Assembly: GCF_024273235.1 (NCBI RefSeq)
Contig: NZ_JANBVH010000002.1
Span: 1-64,000 of the forward strand
DNA length: 64,000 nucleotides
Direction of reading: 5' to 3'
Source of the DNA: Sphingomonas faeni
GTDB lineage: Bacteria; Pseudomonadota; Alphaproteobacteria; Sphingomonadales; Sphingomonadaceae
In this document: positions 23,602-33,418 of the stretch, piece after piece
How positions within the stretch are numbered: position 1 is the stretch's first letter
Layout: each line of letters begins with the position of its first letter
Made by a program: the position numbers and the translations under genes
The notes under the pieces: model-generated
Seen by the model: the letters and a program-made list of their open reading frames with translations, nothing else
Databases searched by the model: none
What the model was told of the DNA's origin: nothing

Positions 23602-24816
23602 TTGCTACGCCACGCGGTGATGCGGGGGGCGGATCATCTGGTGACGGGTACGAACGACGAGCCTTCGCGACCGGCCGCCGCGCCGCCGCGGATCCGCGTG
23701 ATGCACGTCATCACGCATCTCGACATGGGCGGTGCCGAGAATGTCGCGCTGGGGTTGATCGATGCCTTGCGCGACCGGATCGAGTTCTCGCTGTTCGCGG
23801 TGCTGCGCCAGTCGCCGCTGAGCAAGGTCGGGCAGGACATGGCCGATCGACTGGCGCGCTGGCACGTGCCGTTCCGGTTCGGCACGGAGCGCGGGTTCAA
23901 GTCGGGCGGCGTGGTCTTTGCGGCACGGTCGCTCGCACGCGCGGTGGCCGAGCAGCGGCCCGACCTGATCCATGTCCATACCGAGATACCGGAACTGACG
24001 CTGGCGGTGGCGGGCCTCATCTCGCGCCGTGTCCGCCGCACGCCGTTGCTGCGCACCGTCCATAACAGCGAGTTGTGGATCGCCTGGGGCGGCATCGGGC
24101 GCTGGGTGACTCAGCAGCTCGCCGGGGGTGACGCGGTGGCCGTGTCGCGCAACGCTGCCAACGCCGACGCGGCGATCTTGACGCGTAGCCGCCGACCGGT
24201 CGCCGACGTCATCTATAACGGCGTGTCGCCACCGCCGGCGTCTCCGATCGGGAGGGAAGCAGGCCCGGTACGACTGCTGTTCGCGGGACGCCTGGTCCAC
24301 CAGAAGGGCGCCGACCTGCTGCCTGCCATCCTCCGCGACGCCCATGCCCGCACGGGGCGCCGCGACGTCGTGGTGACGATCGCCGGCTCCGGCGCGATGC
24401 AAGACTTGGTGGGCCAAGGGTTCGCAGACGATCTGGCGGGCTGGGATGTCCGGATGACCGCGCCGATCGAGCGCCTGTCCGAACGCCTTCACGAGTATGA
24501 CGCGGTCCTGCTACCGTCACGGTTCGAAGGATTTGCGCTGCTCCCGCTCGAGGTGTTGATGGCAGGCATCGCGCTGGTGACGACCGACGCTCCGGGCCTC
24601 GATGAGGCGATCCCGACCGACTATCCGTTCAAGGCCGCGGTCGACGACGTCGCGGGGATCGGTGCGCAACTGGCGAAGGTCATCGACGATCCGGCGACCG
24701 CGCGCGTGACTGCGGCTCGCTACGGCAAGGACCTCGCCCGCAGCTTCAGTCCGGAGGCGATGGCGTCCGCGTATCTGGCACGCTATCGCTCGCGTGGGGA
24801 CACGGGGGCAAAGTGA
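23602..24816 (+). CDS. Glycosyltransferase, GT4 family
   Basis: The protein has a GT-B fold: RVMHVITHLDMGGAENVALG at the N terminus (the GGAE donor/acceptor loop) and the C-terminal EX7E-type region FEGFALLPLEVLMAGIALVT. GT4 enzymes are retaining and use nucleotide sugars. The start is uncertain: TTG 23602, ATG 23620, or GTG 23641, the last with GGGGGGCGG nine bases upstream. Its stop overlaps the next GTG, opening a nearly gapless operon to 35873. Confidence 0.88.
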   Translation: MLRHAVMRGADHLVTGTNDEPSRPAAAPPRIRVMHVITHLDMGGAENVALGLIDALRDRIEFSLFAVLRQSPLSKVGQDMADRLARWHVPFRFGTERGFKSGGVVFAARSLARAVAEQRPDLIHVHTEIPELTLAVAGLISRRVRRTPLLRTVHNSELWIAWGGIGRWVTQQLAGGDAVAVSRNAANADAAILTRSRRPVADVIYNGVSPPPASPIGREAGPVRLLFAGRLVHQKGADLLPAILRDAHARTGRRDVVVTIAGSGAMQDLVGQGFADDLAGWDVRMTAPIERLSERLHEYDAVLLPSRFEGFALLPLEVLMAGIALVTTDAPGLDEAIPTDYPFKAAVDDVAGIGAQLAKVIDDPATARVTAARYGKDLARSFSPEAMASAYLARYRSRGDTGAK

Positions 24817-25823
24817 CGGTCGCAGTCGGGATCAAGGCGCTGAACGAGGCGGCGCATATCGACGCCGCGATCGGCAGCGCGCGCGCCGCGCTCGATCGCG
24901 TCGGTGGCGGGCTGGTCGTGCTCGCGGACAGCGGATCGTCCGACGCCACGATAGCGTTGGCGCAGGCACATCCCGGCACGCGGATCGCGCAGCTCGCCGA
25001 TCCTGCCGAGCGGTCCTGCGGCACCGGCGCGCAACTCGCATTCCAGGCCGCGTCCGAGACCGCTGGCATCGACTATTTCTACCTGCTCGACGGCGACATG
25101 GTCCTCGACCCGCACTTTCTCGAAGCGGGCATCGCGTTCCTCGAGGCGAACCCCCGCCACGCCGCGGTCGGTGGCCGGGTGCGCGAGGTCAATACCGACA
25201 GCATCGAGTTCGAGCTGCGCGCGCGCAACGATCGCGTGAAGGGCAGCGCGGTGGCGGGCGATGTCGACCGGCTCGATTGCGGCGGGCTCTACCGTGTCGC
25301 GGCGGTGCGGAGCGTCGGGCATTTCGCCGACCGCAACCTCCACGCGTTCGAGGAATATGAGCTTGGCGCCCGGTTGCGCGCGGACGGCTGGCGACTCGCA
25401 CGCATCGACGTGCCCGCGGTCGAGCATCACGGCCATGCCACCGGCGGCTACCAATTGATGTGGCGACGGTTGCGCACCGGCTATGCCGGCGGTCCGGGCG
25501 AAGTGATCCGCGCAGCCTGGGGCCGCCCGCACTGGTCGCAGGTCCTGCGCGGGTTCGCCCAGTTGCGCTACAGCGTGATCGTCTATGGCTGGTGGCTGGC
25601 GATGCTCGTCGCGCTGGCGATGGGCCAGGGTCTTGCCCTGCTCGCGATCCTGCTGCTGCCGGTCGCGTTCCTGACGATGCGCCGCCGAAGCCTGCGGGTC
25701 GGGCTCTACTCGCTGGTGACGTGGAACGTGATCGCGATCGGCATGCTCCAGGGCCTCGTCCGCGCCCGCCGCCCCGCCGATGCACCCGTTGCCGCGCGCG
25801 ACCTGTCCGCGCCGGGGCGATGA
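24813..25823 (+). CDS. Glycosyltransferase, GT2 family
   Basis: The 336-residue protein starts AVGIKALNEAAHIDAAIGSA, has the donor/metal motif YFYLLDGDMVLDPHFL (DxD-like), and an acceptor-side ED-like motif HAFEEYELGARLR. One or two hydrophobic segments near the C terminus (LAMLVALAMGQGLALLAILL) place it at the inner membrane. GT2 enzymes are inverting. The GTG start overlaps the previous stop, and the TGA overlaps the flippase ATG. Confidence 0.88.
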   Translation: MTVAVGIKALNEAAHIDAAIGSARAALDRVGGGLVVLADSGSSDATIALAQAHPGTRIAQLADPAERSCGTGAQLAFQAASETAGIDYFYLLDGDMVLDPHFLEAGIAFLEANPRHAAVGGRVREVNTDSIEFELRARNDRVKGSAVAGDVDRLDCGGLYRVAAVRSVGHFADRNLHAFEEYELGARLRADGWRLARIDVPAVEHHGHATGGYQLMWRRLRTGYAGGPGEVIRAAWGRPHWSQVLRGFAQLRYSVIVYGWWLAMLVALAMGQGLALLAILLLPVAFLTMRRRSLRVGLYSLVTWNVIAIGMLQGLVRARRPADAPVAARDLSAPGR

Positions 25824-27157
25824 GCACCGCGTCCGGCTATCTCGGCAAGTTCGTCTGGACGGCGGGCACCTTCGTCGTGTCCGCCGGGCTGAAGTTCGGG
25901 CTCAACATCGTCCTCGCCTATCTGCTCGCGCCCGAGATCCTCGGCGTAATGGTCGTCGTCAACGCGATCCGCCTCGGGGTCGAATTGCTGACCGATGTGG
26001 GGATCGAGCAGAACATAATCCACCACCGCGACGGGCTCGACCGCCAGTTTCGCGACACCGCCTGGACGCTGCAATTGCTGCGCGGCGTGCTGTTGAGCCT
26101 GGTCTTCCTGATCGCCGCGCCGTTCCTCGCGCACGCTTACGGCATCGACGTCCGCATCTTCCTCGTCGCGGCGCTGTCGCCGATGATCGGTGGCGCGCAC
26201 TCGACCGCGATCTTCGTGCTGGTCAAGCAGATGGAGGTCCGCCGCCGCAATTTGTTCGAGCTGTCGTGCGAGGCGCTGGCGTTCGCGGTGCAGGTCGCGC
26301 TGGCGGCGTGGTTGCGCTCGGTCTGGGCGTCGGTCATCGGCCTCGTCCTCGCGGTCGCGATCCGCTCGGCGCTGAGCTACCTGCTGCCTGACCCCGGCCA
26401 GCGCCTCCGCTTCGACCGCGATGTCGTCCGGCGGATCATCCATTTCGGCAAGTGGATCGCGATCACCTCGCTGGTGATGTACGCCGCGACCAATCTCGAC
26501 CGGCTTTATCTCGGCCGGGTCGCGCCGCTTGCGCTGCTCGGCATCTACGGCATCGCGCGCGCGATCGCCGAGCTGCCGACCACGCTCGCGCGGCGGATGA
26601 GCTATCAGATCATCTTCCCCGCGCTTGCCAGCGTTTCCGAGGACGATCGGGCGGGGCAGATGGCGGCGATCGCCGGCTCGCGCGCCGTGTTCACGCTGGG
26701 CGTCTGTGCGGCGCTCGCACTGGCCGCATCGGTCGCCGACGGTCTGATCCTGTTTATCTACGACCCGCGCTACCAGGCGGCGAGCTGGATGCTGTCGGTC
26801 CTGCTCGGCGGCGCGGTGTTCGCGGTGCTGTCCAACCTCAACGAGGCGTTGCTGCTCAGCGCCGGGCGGCCTTTCTATGCGAGCGTGGCCAATTTGATGC
26901 GGCTAACGACGCTCGCGGTGTTGCTGCCGACCGGTCACCGGATCGCGGGCTTCCCCGGCGCGGTCGTCGCGGTCGCGGTCACCGAGCTGCTCCAATATGG
27001 CTATATCGCGGTCGGGTTGCACCGCGTGCGAATGAGCTTCTGGCGGCAGGATGCGCTCGCGATCGGCGCTGCTTGTGCGGTGTTCGCGGTGATGCTCGCG
27101 GTGCGTTGGCAGCTCGGGTTCGGCACGCCGCTGGCGGGGCTTGGGAGGATCGGATGA
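25820..27157 (+). CDS. Polysaccharide flippase (Wzx-like, MOP superfamily)
   Basis: The 445-residue protein has about twelve hydrophobic segments starting with FVWTAGTFVVSAGLKFGLNI and the family feature YLLAPEILGVMVVVNAIRLG. It would flip undecaprenyl-linked repeat units to the periplasm. The frame is open further upstream inside the GT2 gene, but the ATG at 25820 overlaps that gene's stop (ATGA) and sits right before the first helix. It lies between glycosyltransferases and a polymerase, the usual Wzx/Wzy order. Confidence 0.9.
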   Translation: MSTASGYLGKFVWTAGTFVVSAGLKFGLNIVLAYLLAPEILGVMVVVNAIRLGVELLTDVGIEQNIIHHRDGLDRQFRDTAWTLQLLRGVLLSLVFLIAAPFLAHAYGIDVRIFLVAALSPMIGGAHSTAIFVLVKQMEVRRRNLFELSCEALAFAVQVALAAWLRSVWASVIGLVLAVAIRSALSYLLPDPGQRLRFDRDVVRRIIHFGKWIAITSLVMYAATNLDRLYLGRVAPLALLGIYGIARAIAELPTTLARRMSYQIIFPALASVSEDDRAGQMAAIAGSRAVFTLGVCAALALAASVADGLILFIYDPRYQAASWMLSVLLGGAVFAVLSNLNEALLLSAGRPFYASVANLMRLTTLAVLLPTGHRIAGFPGAVVAVAVTELLQYGYIAVGLHRVRMSFWRQDALAIGAACAVFAVMLAVRWQLGFGTPLAGLGRIG

Positions 27158-28323
27158 CGCGGCTGCTGATCGTCCATTATGCCGGCGACTACCGCGAGGC
27201 CGATCGCCTGCGCCGCGCCACCGGTGGGGAGACCTATTACGGGCACGGCTACGTCCTCGATCAGCTTGCCGCGTTGCAGGCGCAGCACGAGGCGGTCGGG
27301 TTCCTCTGCTCGCTCGCGCCCGCCTATTGGGAAACGCTCGACAGCGGCGTGACGGTGATCGGCGCGGACACCAATCCGGATCAGAACCCCGCGCCGGTGC
27401 TGGCGTTGATCGAGCGGTTCGCGCCGACCCACCTGATCGTGTTCGGGCCGATGCTGCCGCTGATCCGCTGGGGACTGGAGCACGACGTCCGTCTGGGCGT
27501 CGTGATGGCCGATTCGTTCGCCAATCCCTATTATCGCTGGATCAGGTTCCGGCGACTGCCGAAGCTGCTCAACGACCGCCGCGTGACGCTGGTCGCCAAT
27601 CACGGCGCCAATGCCGCCCGCGCGCTGGTCGGCATCGGCGTGCGCGCGGACAAGGTGCTGGCGTGGGACTTTCCGCATCATCGCACGCCCGAGGCGCAAC
27701 CGTGCAAGACCCAGGCCTCCGGTCACCCCAGCCGACTCCTGTATGTCGGCTCGATCAGCGCGAAGAAGGGCGTCGGCGACATGGTCCGCGCGGTTGCGTT
27801 GCTCAAGGACCGCCTCGATGTCCGGCTCGACGTCGCTGGCGTCGGCACAACCGAAAAATTTGCGGCGCTTGCGACACGCCTCGGCGTCGCCGATCGTGTC
27901 CGGTTCCTCGGGCTGGTTCCGAACGGTGCGATCCCGGCGGTGATGCAAGATGCCGATGCGGTGATCGTGCCCAGCCGCCCCAACTTCCCCGAAGGCCTGC
28001 CGCTGACGCTGTTCGAGGGGCTCGCCTCGCGCACGCCGGTGATCGCGTCGGACCATCCGATGTTCCACGGGCATCTGGAGGACGGCGAGAGTGCAATTGT
28101 GTTCGCAGCCGGCAAGCCACGCGCACTGGCCGATGCGATCGTGCGGCTGATGACCGACCGGGCCTTGTACGCACGTGTGTCGCAAGGATCGGCGGCGGCG
28201 TGGCACCGGATGCAGAACCCGGTCAAATGGGGCGAGATGATCGATCGCTGGGTGCGTGACGCCGCCGAGGATCGCGCCTGGCTGTCGGCGCATACCGTCG
28301 CCGCGCTGGACGGGCCGGCATGA
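27154..28323 (+). CDS. Glycosyltransferase, GT4 family (second)
   Basis: The 389-residue protein has a GT-B fold with the C-terminal donor half best preserved: LLYVGSISAKKGVGDMVRAV, RVRFLGLVPNGAIPAVMQDA, and the EX7E-type stretch FPEGLPLTLFEGLASRTPVI. The N-terminal part is less conserved, as expected for the acceptor domain. Both ends overlap neighbours by 4 bp. Confidence 0.88.
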   Translation: MTRLLIVHYAGDYREADRLRRATGGETYYGHGYVLDQLAALQAQHEAVGFLCSLAPAYWETLDSGVTVIGADTNPDQNPAPVLALIERFAPTHLIVFGPMLPLIRWGLEHDVRLGVVMADSFANPYYRWIRFRRLPKLLNDRRVTLVANHGANAARALVGIGVRADKVLAWDFPHHRTPEAQPCKTQASGHPSRLLYVGSISAKKGVGDMVRAVALLKDRLDVRLDVAGVGTTEKFAALATRLGVADRVRFLGLVPNGAIPAVMQDADAVIVPSRPNFPEGLPLTLFEGLASRTPVIASDHPMFHGHLEDGESAIVFAAGKPRALADAIVRLMTDRALYARVSQGSAAAWHRMQNPVKWGEMIDRWVRDAAEDRAWLSAHTVAALDGPA

Positions 28324-29447
28324 CGGATCGAACCAGTGCGATCCATTTCGCGATCACGCATTCGGCGGCCGGGGGCTTGCGCGAACTCTGGGACGACATC
28401 GCCGAGGGATTGATCGCGCGCGGTCATCCGGTGAAGCGCTTCGTCCTCTATCCGCCCGCCGATGCTGAGGGCGAAGGCGTCGACATGGAGGTCTGGCACC
28501 ATGTTGCCGACGCCCGTCCGCGATCGGTGCTCGGCGCGGTCCGCACCTTCGCGGCGCTGGTCCGCTATCTGCGGCGCGAGCGACCCGCCGCGGTCGTGTC
28601 TGCGATGCCGGCGGCGAACGTGCTGCTGCCGCTCGCGGTAACGGTCGCGCGCGTGCGCACCCGCGTGTTCCTGTCGCATCACTCGCCGACCGATACGCAC
28701 AACCGCCTGCTAGACCGGATCGACGGCTGGACCGGCGGCCTGCCGTGCGTCGCCGGAATCATCAGCGTGTCGGACGCGGTCGGCGCGACGCTGGCACACA
28801 AGCCCGCGACCTACCGCGCGCGGACGCTCACGATCCACAACGCGCTGTCGGAGCGGGTCGAACGGATCCTAGATGCCCTGCCTCGGGTAAAGGCGGGGGG
28901 CGATCGGTTGCGTGTCGTCGCCCTCGGGCGGCTGACCTACCAGAAGAACTATCCGATGCTGATCCGCGCGATCGCCGCCGTTCCGGGCGCGATGCTGGAG
29001 ATCGTCGGCGGGGGCGAGGATGAGGCTGCGCTGCGTGCGCTCGTCGCGGACCTGGGCCTCGGCGACCGCGTAGCCTTTGCCGGGCTGATCCCGCGCGAGG
29101 CCGCGCTCGCCAAGGCAGCCTCCGCCGACGTCTTCGTCCAGGTCAGCCGCTACGAGGGGCACAGCCTCGCATTGATCGAGGCGGCGCGGCTCGGCCTGCC
29201 GCTGGTCGTGTCGGACGTGCCGGTGCAGGTCGAGGGCATCACCGCACGCGACGGAATGCGGTGCGGGATCGTCGTGGCGCTCGACGATCCCGTCGCCTTG
29301 GCCTCGGCGCTGCGAGCCTTGCACGACGATCCGGCGCTGCGATCGCACTGGAGCGGGCTCGCGTCGCGGCTCGGCGCCGAGGCCTCGAACGCGCGAATGC
29401 TGGATCGTTACGAGGCGGTGCTGGCTCCGCCCGCGCAGGCGGGATAG
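28320..29447 (+). CDS. Glycosyltransferase, GT4 family (third)
   Basis: The 375-residue protein has the N-terminal motif FAITHSAAGGLRELWDDIAE and C-terminal RVVALGRLTYQKNYPMLIRA and SRYEGHSLALIEAARLGLPL, with the two Glu residues of the GT4 EX7E motif. It overlaps the previous gene by 4 bp and ends 10 bases before the polymerase-like gene. The sugar it adds cannot be read from the sequence. Confidence 0.9.
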   Translation: MTDRTSAIHFAITHSAAGGLRELWDDIAEGLIARGHPVKRFVLYPPADAEGEGVDMEVWHHVADARPRSVLGAVRTFAALVRYLRRERPAAVVSAMPAANVLLPLAVTVARVRTRVFLSHHSPTDTHNRLLDRIDGWTGGLPCVAGIISVSDAVGATLAHKPATYRARTLTIHNALSERVERILDALPRVKAGGDRLRVVALGRLTYQKNYPMLIRAIAAVPGAMLEIVGGGEDEAALRALVADLGLGDRVAFAGLIPREAALAKAASADVFVQVSRYEGHSLALIEAARLGLPLVVSDVPVQVEGITARDGMRCGIVVALDDPVALASALRALHDDPALRSHWSGLASRLGAEASNARMLDRYEAVLAPPAQAG

Positions 29448-29457
29448 GAACGACCCG

Positions 29458-30822
29458 ATGGCCACCACGATCACCGCAGTTCAGCAACGCCGATCGGGTG
29501 CGGCACGGTCGGCGGTCCTGCGTGGTCGCCGCCGCTACATCGTCGCCAACATCTGTTTCGCGGTCTTCATGTGGCTGGTCCTGATCGGCACGTCGCCGGT
29601 CCAGGAATGGGCGTTTCGCGGCAAGATCGGCGAGGGCGATGCTGTCAACCAGGTCCTGCACATCGTCATATTCCTCGCCCTGCTGATCGCCAGCGGCATG
29701 CCGAGCAAGCGCGAACTGTTCTGCATACCGCTCGGGCTCGCGATCCTGCTGGCCTATTGCTTCGTGACGGTATCGTGGGCGATCGAGCCGTCGATCTCGT
29801 TCCGCCGGGCGACGCTGACCGCGATCGTGGTCTGGGTGACCTTTCGACAGGTTAACGACCTGGGGCCGGATCGCGCGCTGAAAATCGCGCGCTATGCGCT
29901 GCTGATCCTGCTGGCGATCAATTACCTGATGGTGTTCTTCAGCCCGTACGGGATCCACTCCGAGGTGTTCGGCGAGGTCTCGTCGGTGGTCGGCGACTGG
30001 CGCGGCATCATTCCGCACAAGAACGTCGCGGGCGCAGCGTGCGCGTTCACGATCCTGCTGTTCGTGTTCGACAACCGCCAGTTCCCCCGGGTGGTCTCAG
30101 CGCTGGTCGTCGCGGCCGCCGCGATCTTCCTGTATTTCACGCATTCGAGCACGTCCGAGATATCGCTCGCGCTGGCGCTCGTGGCAGGCATCGCGATCCG
30201 GCCCTACGATGCCAGCTACCGCGTCGTGCTCGGCATCGTCCTGCTGATCGCCGCGGGTCTGGCGATCGAGATCCTGCTCACCAACATCACGGTCCTGACC
30301 GACATCCTCAACGATCCCGGCGCGCTGACCGGGCGTGGTGCGATCTGGCCGCTGCTGCTGGAATATGCGCGCGACCATCTCTGGACGGGGGCAGGGTTCA
30401 GCTCGTTCTGGCAGATCGGCGCGGACAGCCCGATCTGGACGCTGACCAGCGGCTGGGTCGCGATCTATGCGGCGCACGGCCATAACGGCTTTCTCGACCT
30501 GCTGGTCACGATCGGCCTGCCGGGGCTGATCCTGGCGGTGATCGCGCTGATCGTGTGGCCGCTGATCCGGCTGCTGTTGAGCCAGTCGATCGCCAAGCCG
30601 CGCCGCTCGCTGCTGCTGGCGCTCATCATCTTCTGTACGGGGCACAATCTGGCCGAATCCTCGCTGCTGAACGCCGCGTCGATGACCCAGGTGTTCCTGC
30701 TGATCGCGATCGCGATCACCTATCGCCACTCCAACGCGAGTGCCGGGGCGCATCACGGCCTGCGCCAGCGGATGACTCGTCTGGTGCGGAGGCCGGCGCG
30801 GCTGTCGCTGTCGCGGCGCTGA
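29458..30822 (+). CDS. O-antigen ligase/Wzy-family polymerase (second)
   Basis: The 454-residue membrane protein is a close relative of the one at 20141: both have GDWRGxxxHKNxAGAxCA (here GDWRGIIPHKNVAGAACAFT), the loop LTGRGAIWPLLLEYARDHL, and GAGFSSFWQIGADSPIW. About ten helices are visible. In this operon of glycosyltransferases and a flippase it is the best candidate for the repeat-unit polymerase. The last 25 residues are strongly basic. Its stop overlaps the next ATG (TGATG). Confidence 0.87.
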   Translation: MATTITAVQQRRSGAARSAVLRGRRRYIVANICFAVFMWLVLIGTSPVQEWAFRGKIGEGDAVNQVLHIVIFLALLIASGMPSKRELFCIPLGLAILLAYCFVTVSWAIEPSISFRRATLTAIVVWVTFRQVNDLGPDRALKIARYALLILLAINYLMVFFSPYGIHSEVFGEVSSVVGDWRGIIPHKNVAGAACAFTILLFVFDNRQFPRVVSALVVAAAAIFLYFTHSSTSEISLALALVAGIAIRPYDASYRVVLGIVLLIAAGLAIEILLTNITVLTDILNDPGALTGRGAIWPLLLEYARDHLWTGAGFSSFWQIGADSPIWTLTSGWVAIYAAHGHNGFLDLLVTIGLPGLILAVIALIVWPLIRLLLSQSIAKPRRSLLLALIIFCTGHNLAESSLLNAASMTQVFLLIAIAITYRHSNASAGAHHGLRQRMTRLVRRPARLSLSRR

Positions 30823-32417
30823 TGCCGCGGCTAGGGGTCGTCGACCGGATGCTCGACCGGCTGTTCCCACGGGGCGAGGGTGCGGCGCCACCGCGTCGCC
30901 GGTCCTTCTGGACGATGCGGCTGGCGATCATGCTGGTCTGGCTCGTGCTCGTGGCGTTCCTCGTCGCGCATCACGTGATGTGGCGCGACGAGGTCCGCGC
31001 GCTCAGCCTGGCGACGCAGGGCGAGTCGATCTGGGCGATGCCCGCGGCGGCGCGGGGCTATGGTCATCCGCTGCTGTGGCACGCGCTGCTCCGCATCGGC
31101 ACGGACCTGTTCGCGACCAAGCTGGTCCTGCCGGGGGCGGCTCTGGCGATCGGCATCGCCTGCGCCGCCCTGCTTTTGTTCGTCGCGCGGCTATCGTTGC
31201 CGGTGACGATCCTCGCGCTGTTCGGCGGCTTCGCGACCTACGACTATGTCGTGATGGCACGGAATTACGGGCTGGCGATGCTGCTCCTGCTGCTGCTCGC
31301 CGCCACCTATCCCCGTTTCCGAAAGCGCGGCGTGACGCTGGGGTGCCTGCTGGCAATGTTGTGCAACGCCAATGTCCATGCAGTCGTGCTGGCGGGCGCG
31401 TTCGGGGTCTTCTGGCTGGCCGACCTGATCGCGGAAGAAGGCTGGGGCTGGAGCCCGGCGAAGCGTCTGTGGCTAATAAACATGATCCTCGCCGGCGCCG
31501 GGGCGCTGCTGGCGTTCGTATCGGTCTACCCCTCGGTCGAGGATGCACCGGCCGCCACGCAGCGCTCGATCGGGCAGACGCTGCTCCACCTGATACCCGG
31601 CATGGAATTCCAGCGTATCTTCGGCAATTTCAATGCGAACGTGCCCATCACGATCGTCGCGGCGCTGCTGGTGACGGGCAGCGTGGCGGCGTTCGCACGA
31701 CGCCCGGCGGCGCTCGCGGCCGCGATCGCGGCACTTGGCGGGCTGCAGCTCCTGTTCGTGTTCGTCTATCCCGGGCATTACCGGCATGTCGCGCTGCTGA
31801 TCGTCTTCTTCATCGTGCTGCACTGGTTGACGGCGAGGGGCTTTGGCGGCCGCTACGACAGCCCGTTCGCTCGCGCGGCCGAGCGAGTCGGCCGGATCGC
31901 GTTTCTCATGCTGCTGGTCGCGCAGTTGCCGGCGACCGCCCGCGCCGTGGTCCAGGCTGCGAAGTCGCAGCCCCAGAGCGAGGCCAAGGCACTTGTCGAC
32001 CTGCTCGCCCGCCAGGGTCTCGCGCGGTCGACCGTGATCGCGGATCCCGACTTCGTGATCGAGAGCCTGCCCTATTACGGAACGAACCCGACCTGGTCGG
32101 TGCGCCGCGACCGCTTCACGCCGCTGGTGCCGATGACGCTCGCCGAAACCGCGCCGATGTCTCCGGGCCGGTTGCTCGCGACCGGGCGCCGCCTGGCCGA
32201 CGTCACGCGTCGCCCGGTGGTGATCCTTCTCACCGCCTCACTCGATGATCTGACGCAGCGGCAGGTGATCGATCGCGGCACGTTCGGGCCGTTGGTGCTC
32301 GATCCCGCCGACATCGCCAAGTTCCGCGCGGCGACCACCAAGCTTGCCACGCTCAGGGCTGCGTCGGGGGACGAAGTCTACGATGTCTATCGTCTCGACC
32401 CCGGCGTTTCGCGATAA
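30822..32417 (+). CDS. Multi-spanning membrane protein, GT39/ArnT-like
   Basis: The 531-residue protein has a first helix near residues 32-50, then an acidic motif HHVMWRDEVRALSLATQGES in the first external loop, where GT-C glycosyltransferases keep their catalytic Asp/Glu, then YGHPLLWHALLRIG and roughly nine further helices. The soluble C-terminal part begins near residue 390. This layout resembles the dolichyl-phosphate-mannose transferase and ArnT group, which use lipid-linked sugars on the periplasmic face. The family is only loosely recognised. It could add a side sugar to the polymer. Confidence 0.7.
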   Translation: MPRLGVVDRMLDRLFPRGEGAAPPRRRSFWTMRLAIMLVWLVLVAFLVAHHVMWRDEVRALSLATQGESIWAMPAAARGYGHPLLWHALLRIGTDLFATKLVLPGAALAIGIACAALLLFVARLSLPVTILALFGGFATYDYVVMARNYGLAMLLLLLLAATYPRFRKRGVTLGCLLAMLCNANVHAVVLAGAFGVFWLADLIAEEGWGWSPAKRLWLINMILAGAGALLAFVSVYPSVEDAPAATQRSIGQTLLHLIPGMEFQRIFGNFNANVPITIVAALLVTGSVAAFARRPAALAAAIAALGGLQLLFVFVYPGHYRHVALLIVFFIVLHWLTARGFGGRYDSPFARAAERVGRIAFLMLLVAQLPATARAVVQAAKSQPQSEAKALVDLLARQGLARSTVIADPDFVIESLPYYGTNPTWSVRRDRFTPLVPMTLAETAPMSPGRLLATGRRLADVTRRPVVILLTASLDDLTQRQVIDRGTFGPLVLDPADIAKFRAATTKLATLRAASGDEVYDVYRLDPGVSR

Positions 32418-32545
32418 TGCTTGCGGGGTTGCAATTGCTTTGTCCCCCCGCGCATAGCATGGCCAACAACTTGATGTGGGTCAGATGTTTACGGTCTCGG
32501 CGGATCGTGAAGGCCGGCAAAACCAGTCGACGGGGGTAAGATCGG

Positions 32546-33418
32546 GTGGGAGACGAACCGCTGTTCGATCGCGACGCAGATATCGCGCCGGCGACCGGTG
32601 CGCATGGCCAAGTCGAAGCCGGATCAAAACTTGAATCTCAAGACGAGCACGCTGTCGATCAGGTCCCGACCGCGACGATCGGCGGCATGAAGATCGCGCG
32701 GCTCCGTCGGGACGAACTGGCCGCACGAATGCTCGCCGATACGCGTCGGGCCCGTGCCGGCGAGCTGCCGGTGCCGCGGATCGTGACCTCGGCCAATGGC
32801 AGCGTGGTCGCCGCGTACAACCGTGACGCGCGGTATCGGGCGATCATGGACGGCGCGGATATCGTCGATGCCGACGGCATGCCGTTGGTCTTCGCCAGTC
32901 GCCTGTTGTGCCGCGAGCCGCTGGCGGAACGCACCGCGACGACGGATTTCCTGCTCGACGCGGCGACCATCGCGGCGCGTGACGACATCCGGTTCTTCTT
33001 CATCGGCTCGCGTCCGGGCGTCGCCGCCCGCGCCGCCCAGCATCTGCGCAGCCGCTTTCCTGGGCTCAAGGTGGTCGGCACACGACACGGCTTCTTCCCG
33101 CCCGAGGCGATCCCGGAAATCTGCGCGAAGGTGCGCGCATCTGGGGCCGACGTGCTGTGGGTCGGCATGGGCAGTCCTGCGCAGGAGCGGTTCGCGCTGG
33201 AGAACCGCCACCTGCTGGGCGGCGTCGCGTGGATCCGGACCTGCGGCGGGCTGTTCGACCATTATGGCGGCGGCGTATCGCGTGCGCCGGACTGGATGCA
33301 GGCGATGGGCCTCGAATGGCTGTACCGCGCCGCTCGCGAACCGGTGCGGCTCGGATGGCGCTATCTCGTGACAAGTCCGGTCGCTATCTACTATCTGGCC
33401 ACAAGAACGCATGACTGA
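32546..33418 (+). CDS. WecG/TagA/CpsF-family glycosyltransferase (GT26)
   Basis: The 290-residue protein has the GT26 hallmarks: PRIVTSANGSVVAAYNRD, then IVDADGMPLVFASRLL, RFFFIGSRPGVAARAAQHL, and ADVLWVGMGSPAQERFALEN followed by TCGGLFDHYGG. GT26 enzymes add the second or last sugar to a lipid-linked acceptor. The GTG at 32546 has GGGGTAAG five bases upstream. The first 45 residues are unconserved, and an ATG at residue 48 (MKIARLRR) is a possible alternative. The end overlaps the next gene by 8 bp. Confidence 0.9.
   Translation: MGDEPLFDRDADIAPATGAHGQVEAGSKLESQDEHAVDQVPTATIGGMKIARLRRDELAARMLADTRRARAGELPVPRIVTSANGSVVAAYNRDARYRAIMDGADIVDADGMPLVFASRLLCREPLAERTATTDFLLDAATIAARDDIRFFFIGSRPGVAARAAQHLRSRFPGLKVVGTRHGFFPPEAIPEICAKVRASGADVLWVGMGSPAQERFALENRHLLGGVAWIRTCGGLFDHYGGGVSRAPDWMQAMGLEWLYRAAREPVRLGWRYLVTSPVAIYYLATRTHD

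Noticed and set aside
26452..27153. N-terminal extension of the second GT4 gene inside the flippase gene
   Set aside because: The conserved N terminus starts at 27154 with a 4-bp overlap; the extension is a frame shadow of the flippase.
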